From Burkholderia sp. H160 (lineage in GTDB: Bacteria > Pseudomonadota > Gammaproteobacteria > Burkholderiales > Burkholderiaceae), in NCBI GenBank assembly GCA_000173575.1, contig ABYL01000035.1, forward strand, positions 1-59,555: DNA of 59,555 nt, given 5' to 3'. The notes below the pieces were generated by a model that saw nothing but the letters and a program-made list of their open reading frames with translations, did no database searches and was not told the origin of the DNA. Below are positions 8,598-18,349 of this stretch, one piece after another (the stretch's first letter is position 1; the number at the start of each line of letters is the position of its first letter). Made by a program: the position numbers and the translations under genes.

Positions 8598-8906
8598 ATG
8601 GCGAAGACCGCATCGAAAGACTCCGCCGCCGCGCCAGCCGAAAGCGGCGATCGCGCGCCGCTGCCGGAGAACTACGAGGCCGCGCAGGCGGAGCTGGAAG
8701 AACTCGTTGCGCGCATGGAAGGCGGTAGCCTGAGCCTCGAGGAATCGCTGGCCGCGTACCGCCGCGGGGCGGCCCTTGTCGCATTCTGTCAACAGCAGCT
8801 CGAAAAGGTCGAGCAGCAGGTGCGGGTGCTTGACGGCGAGACACTCAAGCCACTGCCCATGAATACCGCAGGCACAGCCGCGACTGAGAGCGGGGACGAC
8901 CTATGA
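8598..8906 (+). CDS. xseB: Exodeoxyribonuclease VII small subunit
   Basis: This 102-residue small subunit forms a complex with XseA that degrades single-stranded DNA. The core helical region is the conserved YEAAQAELEELVARMEGG, followed by LSLEESLAAYRRGAAL and a coiled-coil-like C-terminal half rich in Q and E. A tail of about 15 residues (MNTAGTAATESGDDL) is non-conserved. The start at 8598 (MAKTASK) is preferred over the ATG 12 bases upstream because it fits the family. Its stop overlaps the ispA start by 4 bases (ATGA), implying translational coupling, and the order xseB-ispA-dxs is standard in proteobacteria. Confidence 0.93.
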   Translation: MAKTASKDSAAAPAESGDRAPLPENYEAAQAELEELVARMEGGSLSLEESLAAYRRGAALVAFCQQQLEKVEQQVRVLDGETLKPLPMNTAGTAATESGDDL

Positions 8907-9784
8907 CATTCGAACAATGGACGCGCTCGGTGCTCGAACGCGTCGAAACGGCTCTGGAACACTATCTGCCGGCCGAGACGACCGAACCCGCCGGGCTGCA
9001 CGGGGCGATGCGTTATGCGGTGCTCGGCGGCGGCAAGCGCGTGCGGCCGCTCCTGTGCCACGCGGCCGGTGAGCTGACCGGCGCGCGCGCCGAGTGCCTC
9101 GATGCGGCGGCGGCGGCGCTGGAAATGATCCACGTGTACTCGCTCGTGCACGACGACATGCCGTGCATGGACGACGACGCGCTGCGCCGCGGCAAGCCGA
9201 CGGTCCACGTCAAGTATGACGAAGCAACCGCGCTTCTGGTGGGCGACGCGCTGCAGTCGCAGGCATTCGTCGTGCTCACGTCCGACGTGCTGGGCGTGCC
9301 GCAACAGGCCTCGCTCGTGCGCGAACTCGCACTCGCAAGCGGCTCGATCGGCATGTGCGGAGGTCAGGCCATCGATCTCGCGAGCGTCGGCCACACGCTG
9401 ACCCGCCCGCAACTCGAGACCATGCATCGTATGAAGACCGGTGCGCTGCTGCGTGCGGCCGTACGGATGGGCGCACTGGCCGGCGAGGCGCCGGACGCGA
9501 AGGCTTTGGCTTCGCTCGACGCCTACGCCGCCGCGGTCGGTCTCGCATTTCAGGTCGTCGACGACATTCTCGACGTCACGACCGACTCCGCAACGCTCGG
9601 CAAGACCGCCGGCAAGGACGCGAAGGACGGCAAGCCGACCTACGTGTCGATTATCGGGCTCGACGCGTCGCGCTCGCTCGCGGCGCAACTGCGCAGCGAC
9701 GCGCACGCCGCGCTTGCGCCGTTCGGCGCGCGCGCGCAGCGCCTTGCCGAACTGGCCGACCTGGTGGTGAACCGGGTCAGCTGA
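8903..9784 (+). CDS. ispA: Farnesyl diphosphate synthase (polyprenyl synthetase)
   Basis: This 293-residue all-alpha prenyltransferase condenses isopentenyl diphosphate with dimethylallyl and geranyl diphosphate to give farnesyl diphosphate, precursor of quinones, undecaprenyl phosphate and hopanoids. The first Asp-rich motif is DDMPCMD (D84, D85, D90), with the two-residue insertion typical of bacterial FPP synthases; the second is VVDDILDVT. GGGKRVRPLL near residues 42-51 binds the diphosphate. It overlaps xseB and is followed after 87 bases by dxs, so IPP supply and use are co-expressed. Confidence 0.95.
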   Translation: MTFEQWTRSVLERVETALEHYLPAETTEPAGLHGAMRYAVLGGGKRVRPLLCHAAGELTGARAECLDAAAAALEMIHVYSLVHDDMPCMDDDALRRGKPTVHVKYDEATALLVGDALQSQAFVVLTSDVLGVPQQASLVRELALASGSIGMCGGQAIDLASVGHTLTRPQLETMHRMKTGALLRAAVRMGALAGEAPDAKALASLDAYAAAVGLAFQVVDDILDVTTDSATLGKTAGKDAKDGKPTYVSIIGLDASRSLAAQLRSDAHAALAPFGARAQRLAELADLVVNRVS

Positions 9785-9871
9785 ACGCGAAAGCCCGCCG
9801 CCGCGCGCCCTCCATCCCCGGGGTGCACGAACGAAGTGCGGGCGCGTAAGTTTTCCTACAATGGAACGACG

Positions 9872-11779
9872 ATGTACGACTTGCTGAAAACCATCGACGA
9901 CCCGGCGGCCTTGCGCCGCCTCGATCGCCGCCAATTGCAACCGCTTGCCGACGAGTTGCGCGCCTTTGTGCTCGACAGCGTATCGCAGACGGGCGGCCAT
10001 CTCTCGTCCAACCTCGGCACGGTCGAATTGACCATCGCGCTGCATTACGTGTTCGATACGCCGCATGACCGGATCGTCTGGGACGTCGGCCATCAGACCT
10101 ATCCGCACAAGATCCTGACCGGTCGTCGGGACCAGATGCACACGCTGCGTCAGTTGGGCGGCATCTCGGGCTTCCCGAAACGCGACGAATCGGAATACGA
10201 CACCTTCGGCACCGCGCACTCGAGCACGTCGATTTCGGCCGCGCTCGGTATGGCGGTCGCGAGCAAGCTGCAGGGCGACAACCGCATGGGCATCGCCGTG
10301 ATCGGCGATGGCGCGATGACGGCCGGCATGGCCTTCGAGGCAATGAACAACGCCGGCGTCGAAGACGACGTGCCGCTGCTCGTCATCCTCAACGACAACG
10401 ACATGTCGATCTCGCCGCCGGTCGGCGCGCTGAATCGCCATCTCGCGCGTCTGATGTCGGGGCGCTTCTATGCGGCCGCGCGCGCGGGAGTCGAACGCGT
10501 GCTGCGCGTCGCGCCGCCGGTGCTCGACCTCGCGCGCAAGCTCGAAGAGCACGCGAAGGGCATGATCGTGCCGGCCACGCTGTTCGAGGAGTTCGGCTTC
10601 AACTACATCGGGCCGATCGACGGTCACGATCTCGATTCGCTGATCCCGACGCTGCAAAACATCAAGGAACTGCGCGGTCCGCAATTCCTGCACGTCGTCA
10701 CGAAGAAGGGCCAGGGCTACAAGCTGGCCGAGGCCGATCCGGTGCTGTATCACGGCCCGGGCAAGTTCAACCCCGCCGAGGGCATCAAGCCGGCCGCGAC
10801 GCCGTCGAAGAAGACCTACACGCAGGTGTTCGGCGAATGGCTGTGCGATGCGGCCGAACTCGACTCGCGTGTGGTCGGCATTACGCCGGCGATGCGTGAA
10901 GGCTCGGGCATGGTCGAGTTCGAAAAGCGCTTCCCGGATCGTTACTTCGACGTCGGCATCGCTGAGCAGCATGCGGTGACGTTCGCGGGCGGCCTCGCCG
11001 CTGACGGTATGAAGCCGGTCGTGGCGATCTATTCGACCTTCCTGCAACGCGCGTACGACCAGCTGATTCACGACGTCGCGTTGCAAAACCTGCCGGTGGT
11101 GTTCGCAATCGATCGCGCGGGTCTCGTCGGCGCGGACGGCGCGACGCACGCAGGCGCATACGACCTCGCGTTCATGCGCTGTATCCCGAACATGACCGTG
11201 ATGACGCCGTCCGATGAAAACGAGTGCCGGCAGATGCTGTACACCGCATTGCAGCAGTCGCATCCGACCGCGGTGCGTTATCCGCGCGGCGCGGGCACCG
11301 GTGTCGCCACCGTCAAGCAGATGACTGCGGTGCCGCTCGGCAAGGGTGAAGTGCGTCGCGAGACCTCGGCGCCAGCCGGCAAGCGTATCGCGATTCTCGC
11401 GTTCGGCACGATGGTCGCACCGTCGCTCGCAGCGGCCGAGCAACTCGATGCCACCGTCGCGAACATGCGCTTCGTGAAGCCGCTCGACACCGAACTCGTG
11501 CGCAAGCTGGCCGAGACGCACGATGCAATCGTCACTGTCGAGGAAGGCTCCATCATGGGCGGCGCGGGTTCGGCCTGCGTCGAAGCCCTGCTGGCAAGTG
11601 GGGTTATGCGCCCCGTACTACAATTGGGCCTCCCCGACCGGTTCATCGATCACGGGGACCCGGCCAAGCTGCTCGCCGCGTGCGGTCTCGACGCCGCGGG
11701 CATCGCCCGGTCGATCCGCGAACGCTTCCTCGTGAGCGGCGCGGTCGGCGGTCAGTCGTCGGTGAAGCGCGTCGCGTAA
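9872..11779 (+). CDS. dxs: 1-deoxy-D-xylulose-5-phosphate synthase
   Basis: This 635-residue thiamine-diphosphate enzyme makes DXP from pyruvate and glyceraldehyde 3-phosphate, the first step of the MEP isoprenoid pathway. [16 protein letters not shown] with a downstream NDNDMSIS forms the ThDP/Mg site, and [13 protein letters not shown] lies near residue 75. The middle domain carries [12 protein letters not shown] with the catalytic Glu, and the C-terminal transketolase domain is complete. The ATG at 9872 ([11 protein letters not shown]) is the family start and has GGAA upstream at about 9863; the longer in-frame start at 9836 is rejected. It ends the isoprenoid operon. Confidence 0.96.
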   Translation: MYDLLKTIDDPAALRRLDRRQLQPLADELRAFVLDSVSQTGGHLSSNLGTVELTIALHYVFDTPHDRIVWDVGHQTYPHKILTGRRDQMHTLRQLGGISGFPKRDESEYDTFGTAHSSTSISAALGMAVASKLQGDNRMGIAVIGDGAMTAGMAFEAMNNAGVEDDVPLLVILNDNDMSISPPVGALNRHLARLMSGRFYAAARAGVERVLRVAPPVLDLARKLEEHAKGMIVPATLFEEFGFNYIGPIDGHDLDSLIPTLQNIKELRGPQFLHVVTKKGQGYKLAEADPVLYHGPGKFNPAEGIKPAATPSKKTYTQVFGEWLCDAAELDSRVVGITPAMREGSGMVEFEKRFPDRYFDVGIAEQHAVTFAGGLAADGMKPVVAIYSTFLQRAYDQLIHDVALQNLPVVFAIDRAGLVGADGATHAGAYDLAFMRCIPNMTVMTPSDENECRQMLYTALQQSHPTAVRYPRGAGTGVATVKQMTAVPLGKGEVRRETSAPAGKRIAILAFGTMVAPSLAAAEQLDATVANMRFVKPLDTELVRKLAETHDAIVTVEEGSIMGGAGSACVEALLASGVMRPVLQLGLPDRFIDHGDPAKLLAACGLDAAGIARSIRERFLVSGAVGGQSSVKRVA

Positions 11780-11867
11780 AGCGCTGTCGCCTGTTGTGCC
11801 GCCGTCAGTGCGACGGCGGCTTCTGCAATCTCCAGTTTGTACCGACGGGCGTTGCGCCCCGTCACCC

Positions 11868-11889
11868 AACGCCGGCGGCAGCCGGCGTT
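11868..11889 (+). terminator. GC-rich hairpin between dxs and folE2
   Basis: AACGCCGG (11868-11875) pairs with CCGGCGTT (11882-11889) around a 6-base loop. It lies in the 225-base gap after dxs, preceded by a smaller GACGGGCG/CGCCCCGTC dyad. There is no T-run. It may end dxs transcription or belong to the folE2 leader. Confidence 0.35.
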
Positions 11890-12004
11890 CGCCGTTGCGC
11901 GCGCTGATCCCCACGGCCGCTGGGCGCCTCGAACTCGCTGCGCAACAGTCCCCGATGCAGCGAAACCTTGGCGCGGCCCGGCGCTTTCCAGAAAGGACAA
12001 AAGA

Positions 12005-12811
12005 ATGAATCAGATGAATCCCGCCTTCGTGATGCCCGACGTGCAAAGCACACCCGACACGCGCCAGATTCCGATCCAGCGGGTCGGCGTGAAGGGCGTG
12101 CGTCATCCGTTGACGGTTCGCACGCCGGGTGGCGAAGTGCAGCCGACGGTCGGCACGTGGAACCTCGACGTGCATCTGCCGGCCGAGCAGAAGGGCACGC
12201 ACATGTCGCGCTTCGTCGCGTTGCTCGAAGAGAACAAGGCGCCGCTCGAGCCGGCCACGTTCCGCACGATGCTCGCGGCAATGCTCGAAAAGCTCGAGGC
12301 CGAGGCGGGCCGCATCGAAGTGTCGTTCCCGTACTTCGTGAACAAGACCGCGCCGGTGTCGGGCGTGCAGAGCCTGCTCGACTACGAAGTCACGCTGACG
12401 GGCGAGACCCGCAATGGCGCAACGCGGCTGTTCCTGAAGGTGCTGGTGCCGGTCACGAGCCTGTGCCCGTGCTCGAAGAAGATTTCGCAGTACGGCGCCC
12501 ACAACCAGCGCTCGCACGTGACGATCAACGCCGAGCTGAACGGCGACGTCGCTGTCGAAGAGTTGATCCGTATCGCCGAGGAAGAAGCGTCGTGCGAACT
12601 GTGGGGTCTGCTCAAGCGCCCGGACGAGAAGTTCGTCACGGAGCGCGCGTATGAAAACCCGAAGTTCGTCGAAGACCTCGTGCGCGATGTCGCCCAGCGT
12701 CTGAATGCCGACGAGCGCATCGTCGCGTATGCGCTCGAAGCCGAGAACTTCGAGTCGATTCACAATCACAGCGCCTATGCGGTGATCGAGCGGGACAAGC
12801 GTCTCGCTTGA
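12005..12811 (+). CDS. folE2: GTP cyclohydrolase I type IB (FolE2)
   Basis: This 268-residue FolE2 protein (COG1469) converts GTP to 7,8-dihydroneopterin triphosphate for folate and, in some species, queuosine. It replaces the Zn-dependent FolE and tolerates other metals. The metal/active-site Cys lies in [17 protein letters not shown] (C154, C156), the most conserved stretch, with [13 protein letters not shown] before it. The ATG at 12005 has AAGGA at 11993-11997. The gene is monocistronic, bounded by a strong terminator. In some bacteria folE2 is under Zur control, but I saw no clear Zur box here. Confidence 0.93.
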   Translation: MNQMNPAFVMPDVQSTPDTRQIPIQRVGVKGVRHPLTVRTPGGEVQPTVGTWNLDVHLPAEQKGTHMSRFVALLEENKAPLEPATFRTMLAAMLEKLEAEAGRIEVSFPYFVNKTAPVSGVQSLLDYEVTLTGETRNGATRLFLKVLVPVTSLCPCSKKISQYGAHNQRSHVTINAELNGDVAVEELIRIAEEEASCELWGLLKRPDEKFVTERAYENPKFVEDLVRDVAQRLNADERIVAYALEAENFESIHNHSAYAVIERDKRLA

Positions 12812-12858
12812 TACGTTCTGCGCCGGGTCGCACCGCTTCGTTGCGGGAGAATCGAAGC

Positions 12859-12886
12859 AAAAAAGCCGCTTTGAAGCGGCTTTTTT
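12859..12886. terminator. Bidirectional terminator folE2 / tsaD
   Basis: AAAAAAGCCGCT (12859-12870) pairs perfectly with AGCGGCTTTTTT (12875-12886) around a TTGA loop. The A-run and T-run give a U-tract in both directions. The genes on either side converge on it. Confidence 0.93.
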
Positions 12887-12905
12887 GTCGTTTTGCGAAA
12901 GCGGC

Positions 12906-13934
12906 TCAGTGCGCGAGCGACGTCAGATCCCAGCGCGGCTTCACCGTGAACGCGTAGTCGTTGCCGGCCTGTTCGGGCCAGCGTTGCAGGCGCAGCGCGC
13001 CGGCTAGCGCGATCATCGCGCCATTATCCGTGCACAACGACAGGTCCGGGTAGTGCACGTAGAAATTGCGCTTCTGCGCGGCGGCCGACAGCGCTTCGCG
13101 CAACTGCCGGTTCGCGCCGACGCCACCCGCCACCACCAGCCGGTTCAGCTTCGTGCGCTTGAGCGCCGCAAGCGATTTCGCAGCCAGCACTTCCACGGCC
13201 GCATCGACGAAACCGCGCGCGAGGTCGGCCTTCGCCTGCTCGCAGATGTTCGCGCCGCCGAGCCGGTTCGCGTGCGTGAGCACGGCGGTCTTCAGGCCGC
13301 TGAAGCTGAAATCGAGGTCGCCGGAATGCAGCATCGGGCGCGGCAGCACGACCGCGCCCGGCGTGCCGAACTCCGCCATGCGCGAAACTTCCGGACCTCC
13401 CGGATAGCCGAGGCCGAGCAGCTTGGCGGTTTTGTCGAACGCTTCGCCGGCGGCGTCGTCGAGCGTTTCGCCGAGCGTCTCGTAGACGCCGACGTCGGTC
13501 ACACGCATCAGTTGCGTATGGCCGCCCGAAACCAGCAGCGCGACGAACGGAAACGGCGGCGGCTCATCGACGAGCAGCGGCGACAGCAGATGCCCTTCGA
13601 GATGATGAATGCCGACAGTCGGCTTGTTCCACGCCATCGCCAGCGAATTGGCGACGCTCGCGCCAACCAGCAGCGCGCCCGCGAGTCCCGGCCCTTGCGT
13701 ATAAGCGATCGCGTCGATGTCGCCGCGCGCGACCCCAGCGCGGTCCATCACCTCTTCGAGCAGCGGCAACGCGCGGCGGATATGGTCGCGCGAAGCAAGC
13801 TCAGGCACGACGCCGCCGTACTCGCGATGCATCGCAATCTGCGAATGCAGCGCGTGCGCGAGCAGGCCGCGCTCTGTGTCGTAGAGCGCGAGACCGGTTT
13901 CGTCGCAGGAGCTTTCGATACCGAGAACGAGCAT
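12906..13934 (-). CDS. tsaD: tRNA N6-adenosine threonylcarbamoyltransferase
   Basis: This 342-residue TsaD (Gcp/Kae1) is the catalytic subunit that, with TsaB and TsaE, puts the threonylcarbamoyl group on A37 of ANN-reading tRNAs. It starts [14 protein letters not shown], the family signature, and the metal motif HxxxH is in GIHHLEGHL near residue 110. The ASKHA ATPase fold residues VSGGHTQL and [12 protein letters not shown] are present. The start at 13934 is set by MLVLGIESS; the open frame extends upstream to 14261 without support. It is oriented away from rpsU although the two are often adjacent in proteobacteria, with a flavoprotein gene between them here. Confidence 0.96.
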   Translation of the reverse strand: MLVLGIESSCDETGLALYDTERGLLAHALHSQIAMHREYGGVVPELASRDHIRRALPLLEEVMDRAGVARGDIDAIAYTQGPGLAGALLVGASVANSLAMAWNKPTVGIHHLEGHLLSPLLVDEPPPFPFVALLVSGGHTQLMRVTDVGVYETLGETLDDAAGEAFDKTAKLLGLGYPGGPEVSRMAEFGTPGAVVLPRPMLHSGDLDFSFSGLKTAVLTHANRLGGANICEQAKADLARGFVDAAVEVLAAKSLAALKRTKLNRLVVAGGVGANRQLREALSAAAQKRNFYVHYPDLSLCTDNGAMIALAGALRLQRWPEQAGNDYAFTVKPRWDLTSLAH

Positions 13935-14079
13935 GATGAATCGCTTGAGATGGACGCGCGCGAGGCGCGCCCGAAAGTGAAAGGTAAGCCTGAAAGTATA
14001 GCAGCGCGGACAAGCAGCCGCAGGCGGCCCGCAGACTGCCGCGATGGACGTGCCAGCCCGGCAGGTACAATGCGGCCCC

Positions 14080-15297
14080 ATGGAATCCTTCGATATCGCG
14101 GTGATCGGCGCGGGCGCGGCCGGCATGATGTGCGCGGCCGTGGCCGGGCAACTCGGCCGGCGCGTGGCGCTAATCGACCACTCGCAGCGCCTCGCGGAGA
14201 AAATCCGCATTTCCGGCGGCGGGCGCTGCAACTTCACGAATCTGTATGCCGGGCCGGCCAATTATCTGTCGGCGAATCCGCATTTTTGCCGCTCGGCGCT
14301 CGCGCGCTATATGCCGCGCGATTTTTTGGCCTTGCTGAAGCAGCATCGCGTGACGTGGCACGAGAAGCACAAGGGCCAGCTGTTCTGCGACCAGTCGAGC
14401 GATGCGATCATCGACGTGCTGAAGCGTGAGTGCGACGCGGGTGGGATTGCGTGGCGTACGCCGCTGTCCGTGGAAGAGGTGCGCCAGGACGGCGACGGGC
14501 AGTTCCTGCTCGGCTCGACGGCGGGCACGATTACCGCCCGGGCGCTCGTGATCGCGACGGGCGGCCTGTCGATCCCGAAGATCGGCGCGACCGATTTCGC
14601 CTACCGGATCGCCAAGCAGTTCGGCCACAAGCTGATCGACATGCGCCCCGCACTGGTGCCGCTGACCTTCGCGCCGGCCGATTGGGAGCCGTTCGTCGCG
14701 CTGTCGGGCGTCTCGCTCGAAGTGCAACTGTCGACGGGCGATAAAAAGACCGGTGCCGAGTTCACTGAAGATCTGCTGCTCACGCATCGTGGCCTGTCGG
14801 GCCCGGGCGTGCTGCAGATCTCGAGCTACTGGCAGCCCGGCGAGCCGATCCACATCAATCTGCTGCCAGAGCGGGACACCGCGGCCGCGCTCATCGACGC
14901 GAAAAACGGCACGAAGCGGCAGATCGCCAATCTGTTGTCGGAATGGGTGCCGCAGCGGCTCGCGCACGTGTGGCTCGACACCCACCAGGTGCCCGCCGAG
15001 GCCCGCGTGGCCGATCTGCCGGACAAGACGCTGCGCCGTGTCGGCGAGACGCTGTCGCGCTGGACGATCACCCCGAACGGCACCGAGGGCTATCGCAAGG
15101 CCGAAGTGACGCGCGGCGGTGTCGATACGCGCGGCTTGTCGTCGACGACGATGATGAGCTCGCGGGTACCCGGCCTCTACTTCATCGGCGAGGCGGTCGA
15201 CGTCACCGGCTGGCTCGGTGGCTACAACTTTCAATGGGCGTGGGCGTCGGGTGTAGCGGCGGGCGAGGCGGCCGCCGAATACGCGCGAGGGGCTTGA
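14080..15297 (+). CDS. BaiN/YhiN-type NAD(P)/FAD-dependent oxidoreductase
   Basis: This 405-residue HI0933-like flavoprotein begins with an FAD-binding Rossmann motif ([16 protein letters not shown]) followed by [11 protein letters not shown], the family hallmark. A second glycine-rich segment and [19 protein letters not shown] close the fold at the C-terminus. The bacterial role is not established; members have been reported as bile acid 7-dehydroxylation reductases or aminoacetone-type oxidases, and neither can be assumed. The ATG at 14080 places the FAD fold at residue 4; an in-frame ATG at 14044 adds 12 residues. It starts 145 bases from tsaD in the opposite direction. Confidence 0.85.
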   Translation: MESFDIAVIGAGAAGMMCAAVAGQLGRRVALIDHSQRLAEKIRISGGGRCNFTNLYAGPANYLSANPHFCRSALARYMPRDFLALLKQHRVTWHEKHKGQLFCDQSSDAIIDVLKRECDAGGIAWRTPLSVEEVRQDGDGQFLLGSTAGTITARALVIATGGLSIPKIGATDFAYRIAKQFGHKLIDMRPALVPLTFAPADWEPFVALSGVSLEVQLSTGDKKTGAEFTEDLLLTHRGLSGPGVLQISSYWQPGEPIHINLLPERDTAAALIDAKNGTKRQIANLLSEWVPQRLAHVWLDTHQVPAEARVADLPDKTLRRVGETLSRWTITPNGTEGYRKAEVTRGGVDTRGLSSTTMMSSRVPGLYFIGEAVDVTGWLGGYNFQWAWASGVAAGEAAAEYARGA

Positions 15298-15324
15298 CGG
15301 CGCAATGGCTTTGTGAGAAAGCTC

Positions 15325-15333
15325 TGCTATACT
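15325..15333 (+). promoter_or_regulatory. Extended -10 promoter of rpsU
   Basis: TGCTATACT gives an extended -10 (TG at 15325-15326, TATACT at 15328-15333) about 33 bases before the rpsU start. No good -35 is visible, which fits an extended -10 promoter. Inferred by eye only. Confidence 0.5.
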
Positions 15334-15365
15334 CCTGAACCTTTACAAAGTTCCGTTATTGAAAA

Positions 15366-15578
15366 ATGACGACCATCCGCGTAAAAGACAATGAGCCGTT
15401 CGAAGTCGCCATGCGCCGTTTCAAGCGCACCATGGAGAAAAACGGCTTACTGACGGAACTTCGCGCTCGCGAGTTTTACGAAAAGCCCACGGCCGAACGC
15501 AAGCGTAAGAAGGCGGCGGCGGTGAAGCGTCATTTCAAGCGTCTGCGTGGCCAGATGCTGCCGAAGAAGCTCTACTGA
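15366..15578 (+). CDS. rpsU: 30S ribosomal protein S21
   Basis: This 70-residue S21 is a very basic protein of the small subunit platform needed for initiation on natural mRNAs. It starts [20 protein letters not shown] and ends in a Lys/Arg-rich helix with [12 protein letters not shown], the standard sequence in beta-proteobacteria. It is the first gene of the macromolecular synthesis cluster rpsU-yqeY-dnaG-rpoD. The gap to the next gene (241 bases) has several dyads that may allow S21 to be expressed at a higher level than dnaG. Confidence 0.96.
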   Translation: MTTIRVKDNEPFEVAMRRFKRTMEKNGLLTELRAREFYEKPTAERKRKKAAAVKRHFKRLRGQMLPKKLY

Positions 15579-15756
15579 TTCTGGCGTTGCCGTGCTCCGC
15601 TTCGCACGAAGCGCGGCAGCATCCAAGCCGATGGCGACACCACAGGTGTCATCACGGAAAACCCGGCCCATCGGGCCAGCCGGCAGGGTCGCATCCACTA
15701 CGCATATTGCGCCAACCCGCTTGAGGAAGAAGTCCCAAGCGGGTATTCGTGCTGAT

Positions 15757-15793
15757 GCGGCGGCATTGCCGCCGTCGACCGGCCGGTTTTTTA
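15757..15793 (+). terminator. Hairpin and T-run in the rpsU-yqeY gap
   Basis: CGGCGGC (15758-15764) pairs with GCCGCCG (15768-15774), followed by GACCGGCCGG and six T. Another dyad, ACCCGCTTG/CAAGCGGGT, lies just upstream (about 15716-15744). Such partial terminators after rpsU would lower readthrough into yqeY-dnaG-rpoD. Confidence 0.45.
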
Positions 15794-15819
15794 ACTTTTC
15801 AACGCAATTCAGGTGAGTG

Positions 15820-16266
15820 ATGAGTCTCAAGGACCGGATCAACGACGATATGAAAGCTGCCATGCGGGCGCGCGAGACCGAGCGTCTCGGCACGATCCGC
15901 CTGCTGCTCGCCGCGATCAAGCAGCGCGAAGTCGATGAGCGGGTCACGCTCGACGACGCCGGCATAACCGCCGTCGTCGACAAGATGATCAAGCAGCGCA
16001 AGGATTCGATCAGCCAGTTCGAGGCCGCGGGACGCACGGATCTCGCAGACAAGGAAAAGGCCGAGCTGGCCATTCTTTCCGGGTACATGCCGGAGCAGAT
16101 GTCCGAAGCGGAAATCGTTGCCGAAGTGCAGGCGGCGGTCGCACAAACCGGCGCGGCTGGCCCTCAGGACATGGGCAAGGTCATGGGCGTGCTCAAGCCG
16201 AAGCTGGCTGGCCGGGCCGATATGACCGCCGTCTCGGCGCAGGTCAAGGCCGCGCTCGCAAAGTAA
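15820..16266 (+). CDS. yqeY: GatB/YqeY domain-containing protein
   Basis: This 148-residue YqeY protein is a free-standing homologue of the tRNA-binding tail of the GatB subunit of the aspartyl/glutamyl-tRNA amidotransferase. It starts MSLKDRINDDMKAAMRARE and contains the conserved LRLLLAAIKQREVDER-type helix and GKVMGVLKPKLAGRADM. The exact role is unknown; a tRNA or ribosome link is suggested only by the family. The ATG at 15820 is preceded by CAGGTGAG. It sits between rpsU and dnaG, the usual arrangement in Burkholderiales. Confidence 0.92.
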   Translation: MSLKDRINDDMKAAMRARETERLGTIRLLLAAIKQREVDERVTLDDAGITAVVDKMIKQRKDSISQFEAAGRTDLADKEKAELAILSGYMPEQMSEAEIVAEVQAAVAQTGAAGPQDMGKVMGVLKPKLAGRADMTAVSAQVKAALAK

Positions 16267-16386
16267 CTCCGTGGGTTTTTCCGGGTCGCGCGCGCCTCGT
16301 GGAAGGCGAGGCGCGGAGCCCGGTCGCGGTGTCGAGCCCGGACTCCGGGTCTGGATTTTGAAGCTCTCCTGGCAGCGTCATTTACT

Positions 16387-18258
16387 GTGATCCCACCGTC
16401 ATTCCTGCAGGACCTGCTCAACCGCGTCGATATCGTCGACGTGGTCGGCCGGTATGTGCAGCTGAAAAAGGGCGGCGCGAACTTCATGGGGCTGTGCCCG
16501 TTTCACAACGAGAAGAGCCCCTCGTTTACGGTTAGTCCGACTAAACAGTTTTATCACTGCTTCGGCTGCGGTGCGCATGGCACGGCCATCGGTTTCCTGA
16601 TGGAACACGTGGGCGCGTCGTTTCCCGAAGCGGTCAACGAGCTTGCGCAATCGGTGGGTCTCACCGTGCCGCACGAGCCTTCGCCCGGATATGGCGGCGG
16701 CGCGAGCGCCGGTAGCTACGCGCCGGCGGCATCCAAGGCCGTCACCACCGCGCTGTCCGACCTCATGCAGACCGCCTGCGACTACTACCGCAAGCAGCTG
16801 CGCGGCGCGCCGGGCGCCATTCAGTATCTGAAAAAGCGTGGCCTGACCGGCGAAATCGCCGCGCGCTTCGGCCTCGGTTACGCACCGGATGGCTGGCAGA
16901 ACCTCGAGGCGGCATTCCCGGACTATCGCGACGACGCGCTGGTCGAAGCGGGTCTCGTGATCGTCAGCGAAAAGTCCGACGCGCAGGGCCAGAACCGCCG
17001 CTACGACCGCTTCCGCGAGCGGATCATGTTCCCGATCCGCAATGTGAAAGGGCAGGTGATCGGCTTCGGCGGGCGCGTGCTCGACGGCGGCGAGCCGAAG
17101 TATTTGAATTCGCCCGAAACGCCGCTATTTAACAAGGGCAGCGAGCTATACGGCCTGTTCGAGGCGCGTCTCGCGATTCGGGAGCAGCATTACGTGCTGG
17201 TTGTCGAAGGTTATATGGACGTGGTCGCGCTGGCCCAGTTGGGCTTCCAGAACGCGGTCGCCACGCTCGGCACGGCTTGCACGCCGATTCATGTGCAGAA
17301 ACTGATGCGCCAGACCGATACGGTCATCTTCAGTTTCGACGGCGACGCGGCCGGACGGCGCGCCGCGCGTCGCGCGCTCGATGCCTGTCTGCCGCATGCA
17401 GCCGACAACCGGACGATCCGCTTCCTGTTCCTGCCGACCGAGCACGACCCCGACAGCTACGTGCGCGAGTTCGGCACCGAGGCGTTCGCCGAGCAGGTCG
17501 AACGGGCGATGCCGTTGTCGCAATTCATGCTCAACGAGGTGCTGACCGGCAAGGAGCTCGATCAGCCCGAAGGCAAGGCCCGCGCGCTGTTCGACGCGAA
17601 ACCGCTGCTGCAGGCATTGCCGGCCAACGCGCTGCGCGCGCAGATCATGCATATGTTCGCGGACCGGCTCGATGTGCCGTTCAGCGAAGTTGCGGCGCTT
17701 TGCGAGGTCGACGCGCGGATCGCCGCCGCGGCGCGCGAGGCGCCGGCCCGCAAGGACCGCCGCAGCGTGACCGGCATCGAGGAAAAGACGCTGCGCAATC
17801 TGGTCATGTATCCGCGCACGGTTGCGATGCTCGACGAAGAGGCCGAAGAGGCGCTGCTCACCGTGACCCGGCACGCGGAACTGTTCGCGGAAGTGGCAAC
17901 GCACGCGCGCGCGCTCGGCGATTCGGCGGCGTTCCAGTTGTTGTCCGATCTCTTGCGAAATGGTGCGAACGCCCCAACTTTCGAGGAAATCTTTCGCAAA
18001 ATTCTAGACTATGATGAAAACGTCCGGGATTTGCTACTGAAAGACCCGCACGACGCGGCCGTCATCGAGGAACGCCGCGAGCAGGAACGGATTGTCGGCG
18101 AGGAGTTGAAGGCCGCGATTCTGAAAATGCGATACGACGCTTATTGCGATCGTCTCGATCAGCTTTCGCGACAGTCCCGGCATACGCCGGAAGAATTTGC
18201 CGAGTTCACGGAGCTCAACCGGAAGCGGGCCGACATGAAGCGTCAACTCGGGCTGTAA
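16387..18258 (+). CDS. dnaG: DNA primase
   Basis: This 623-residue primase makes RNA primers at the replication fork. The N-terminal zinc-binding domain has C37, H40, C58 and C61 (CPFH ... CFGC). The catalytic core holds the RNA-polymerase basic region and a TOPRIM fold with EGYMDVV and FDGDAAGRRA. The C-terminal part is the helicase (DnaB)-interaction domain, weakly conserved. The start is GTG (MIPPSFLQDLL), which matches the family N-terminus. It lies 120 bases after yqeY and 91 bases before rpoD. Confidence 0.96.
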   Translation: MIPPSFLQDLLNRVDIVDVVGRYVQLKKGGANFMGLCPFHNEKSPSFTVSPTKQFYHCFGCGAHGTAIGFLMEHVGASFPEAVNELAQSVGLTVPHEPSPGYGGGASAGSYAPAASKAVTTALSDLMQTACDYYRKQLRGAPGAIQYLKKRGLTGEIAARFGLGYAPDGWQNLEAAFPDYRDDALVEAGLVIVSEKSDAQGQNRRYDRFRERIMFPIRNVKGQVIGFGGRVLDGGEPKYLNSPETPLFNKGSELYGLFEARLAIREQHYVLVVEGYMDVVALAQLGFQNAVATLGTACTPIHVQKLMRQTDTVIFSFDGDAAGRRAARRALDACLPHAADNRTIRFLFLPTEHDPDSYVREFGTEAFAEQVERAMPLSQFMLNEVLTGKELDQPEGKARALFDAKPLLQALPANALRAQIMHMFADRLDVPFSEVAALCEVDARIAAAAREAPARKDRRSVTGIEEKTLRNLVMYPRTVAMLDEEAEEALLTVTRHAELFAEVATHARALGDSAAFQLLSDLLRNGANAPTFEEIFRKILDYDENVRDLLLKDPHDAAVIEERREQERIVGEELKAAILKMRYDAYCDRLDQLSRQSRHTPEEFAEFTELNRKRADMKRQLGL

Positions 18259-18279
18259 CGGAGCGGTCGAAACCTCGGG

Positions 18280-18288
18280 TGGTACAAT
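18280..18288 (+). promoter_or_regulatory. Possible extended -10 promoter of rpoD
   Basis: TGGTACAAT (TG at 18280-18281, TACAAT at 18283-18288) lies 62 bases before the rpoD start. No good -35 is visible. It would allow rpoD expression apart from the rest of the cluster. Confidence 0.4.
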
Positions 18289-18349
18289 AAAAAGTTTCTA
18301 GCGGTTTGTTTTTTCAAGGGTTTTCCTAGCAAAGGCGAAAGGCGATGCG

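Noticed and set aside
8789-11521. 910-residue minus-strand frame over xseB-ispA-dxs
   Set aside because: It crosses three well-supported genes, and the protein is Arg/Val/His-rich, typical of the antisense frame of high-GC DNA.
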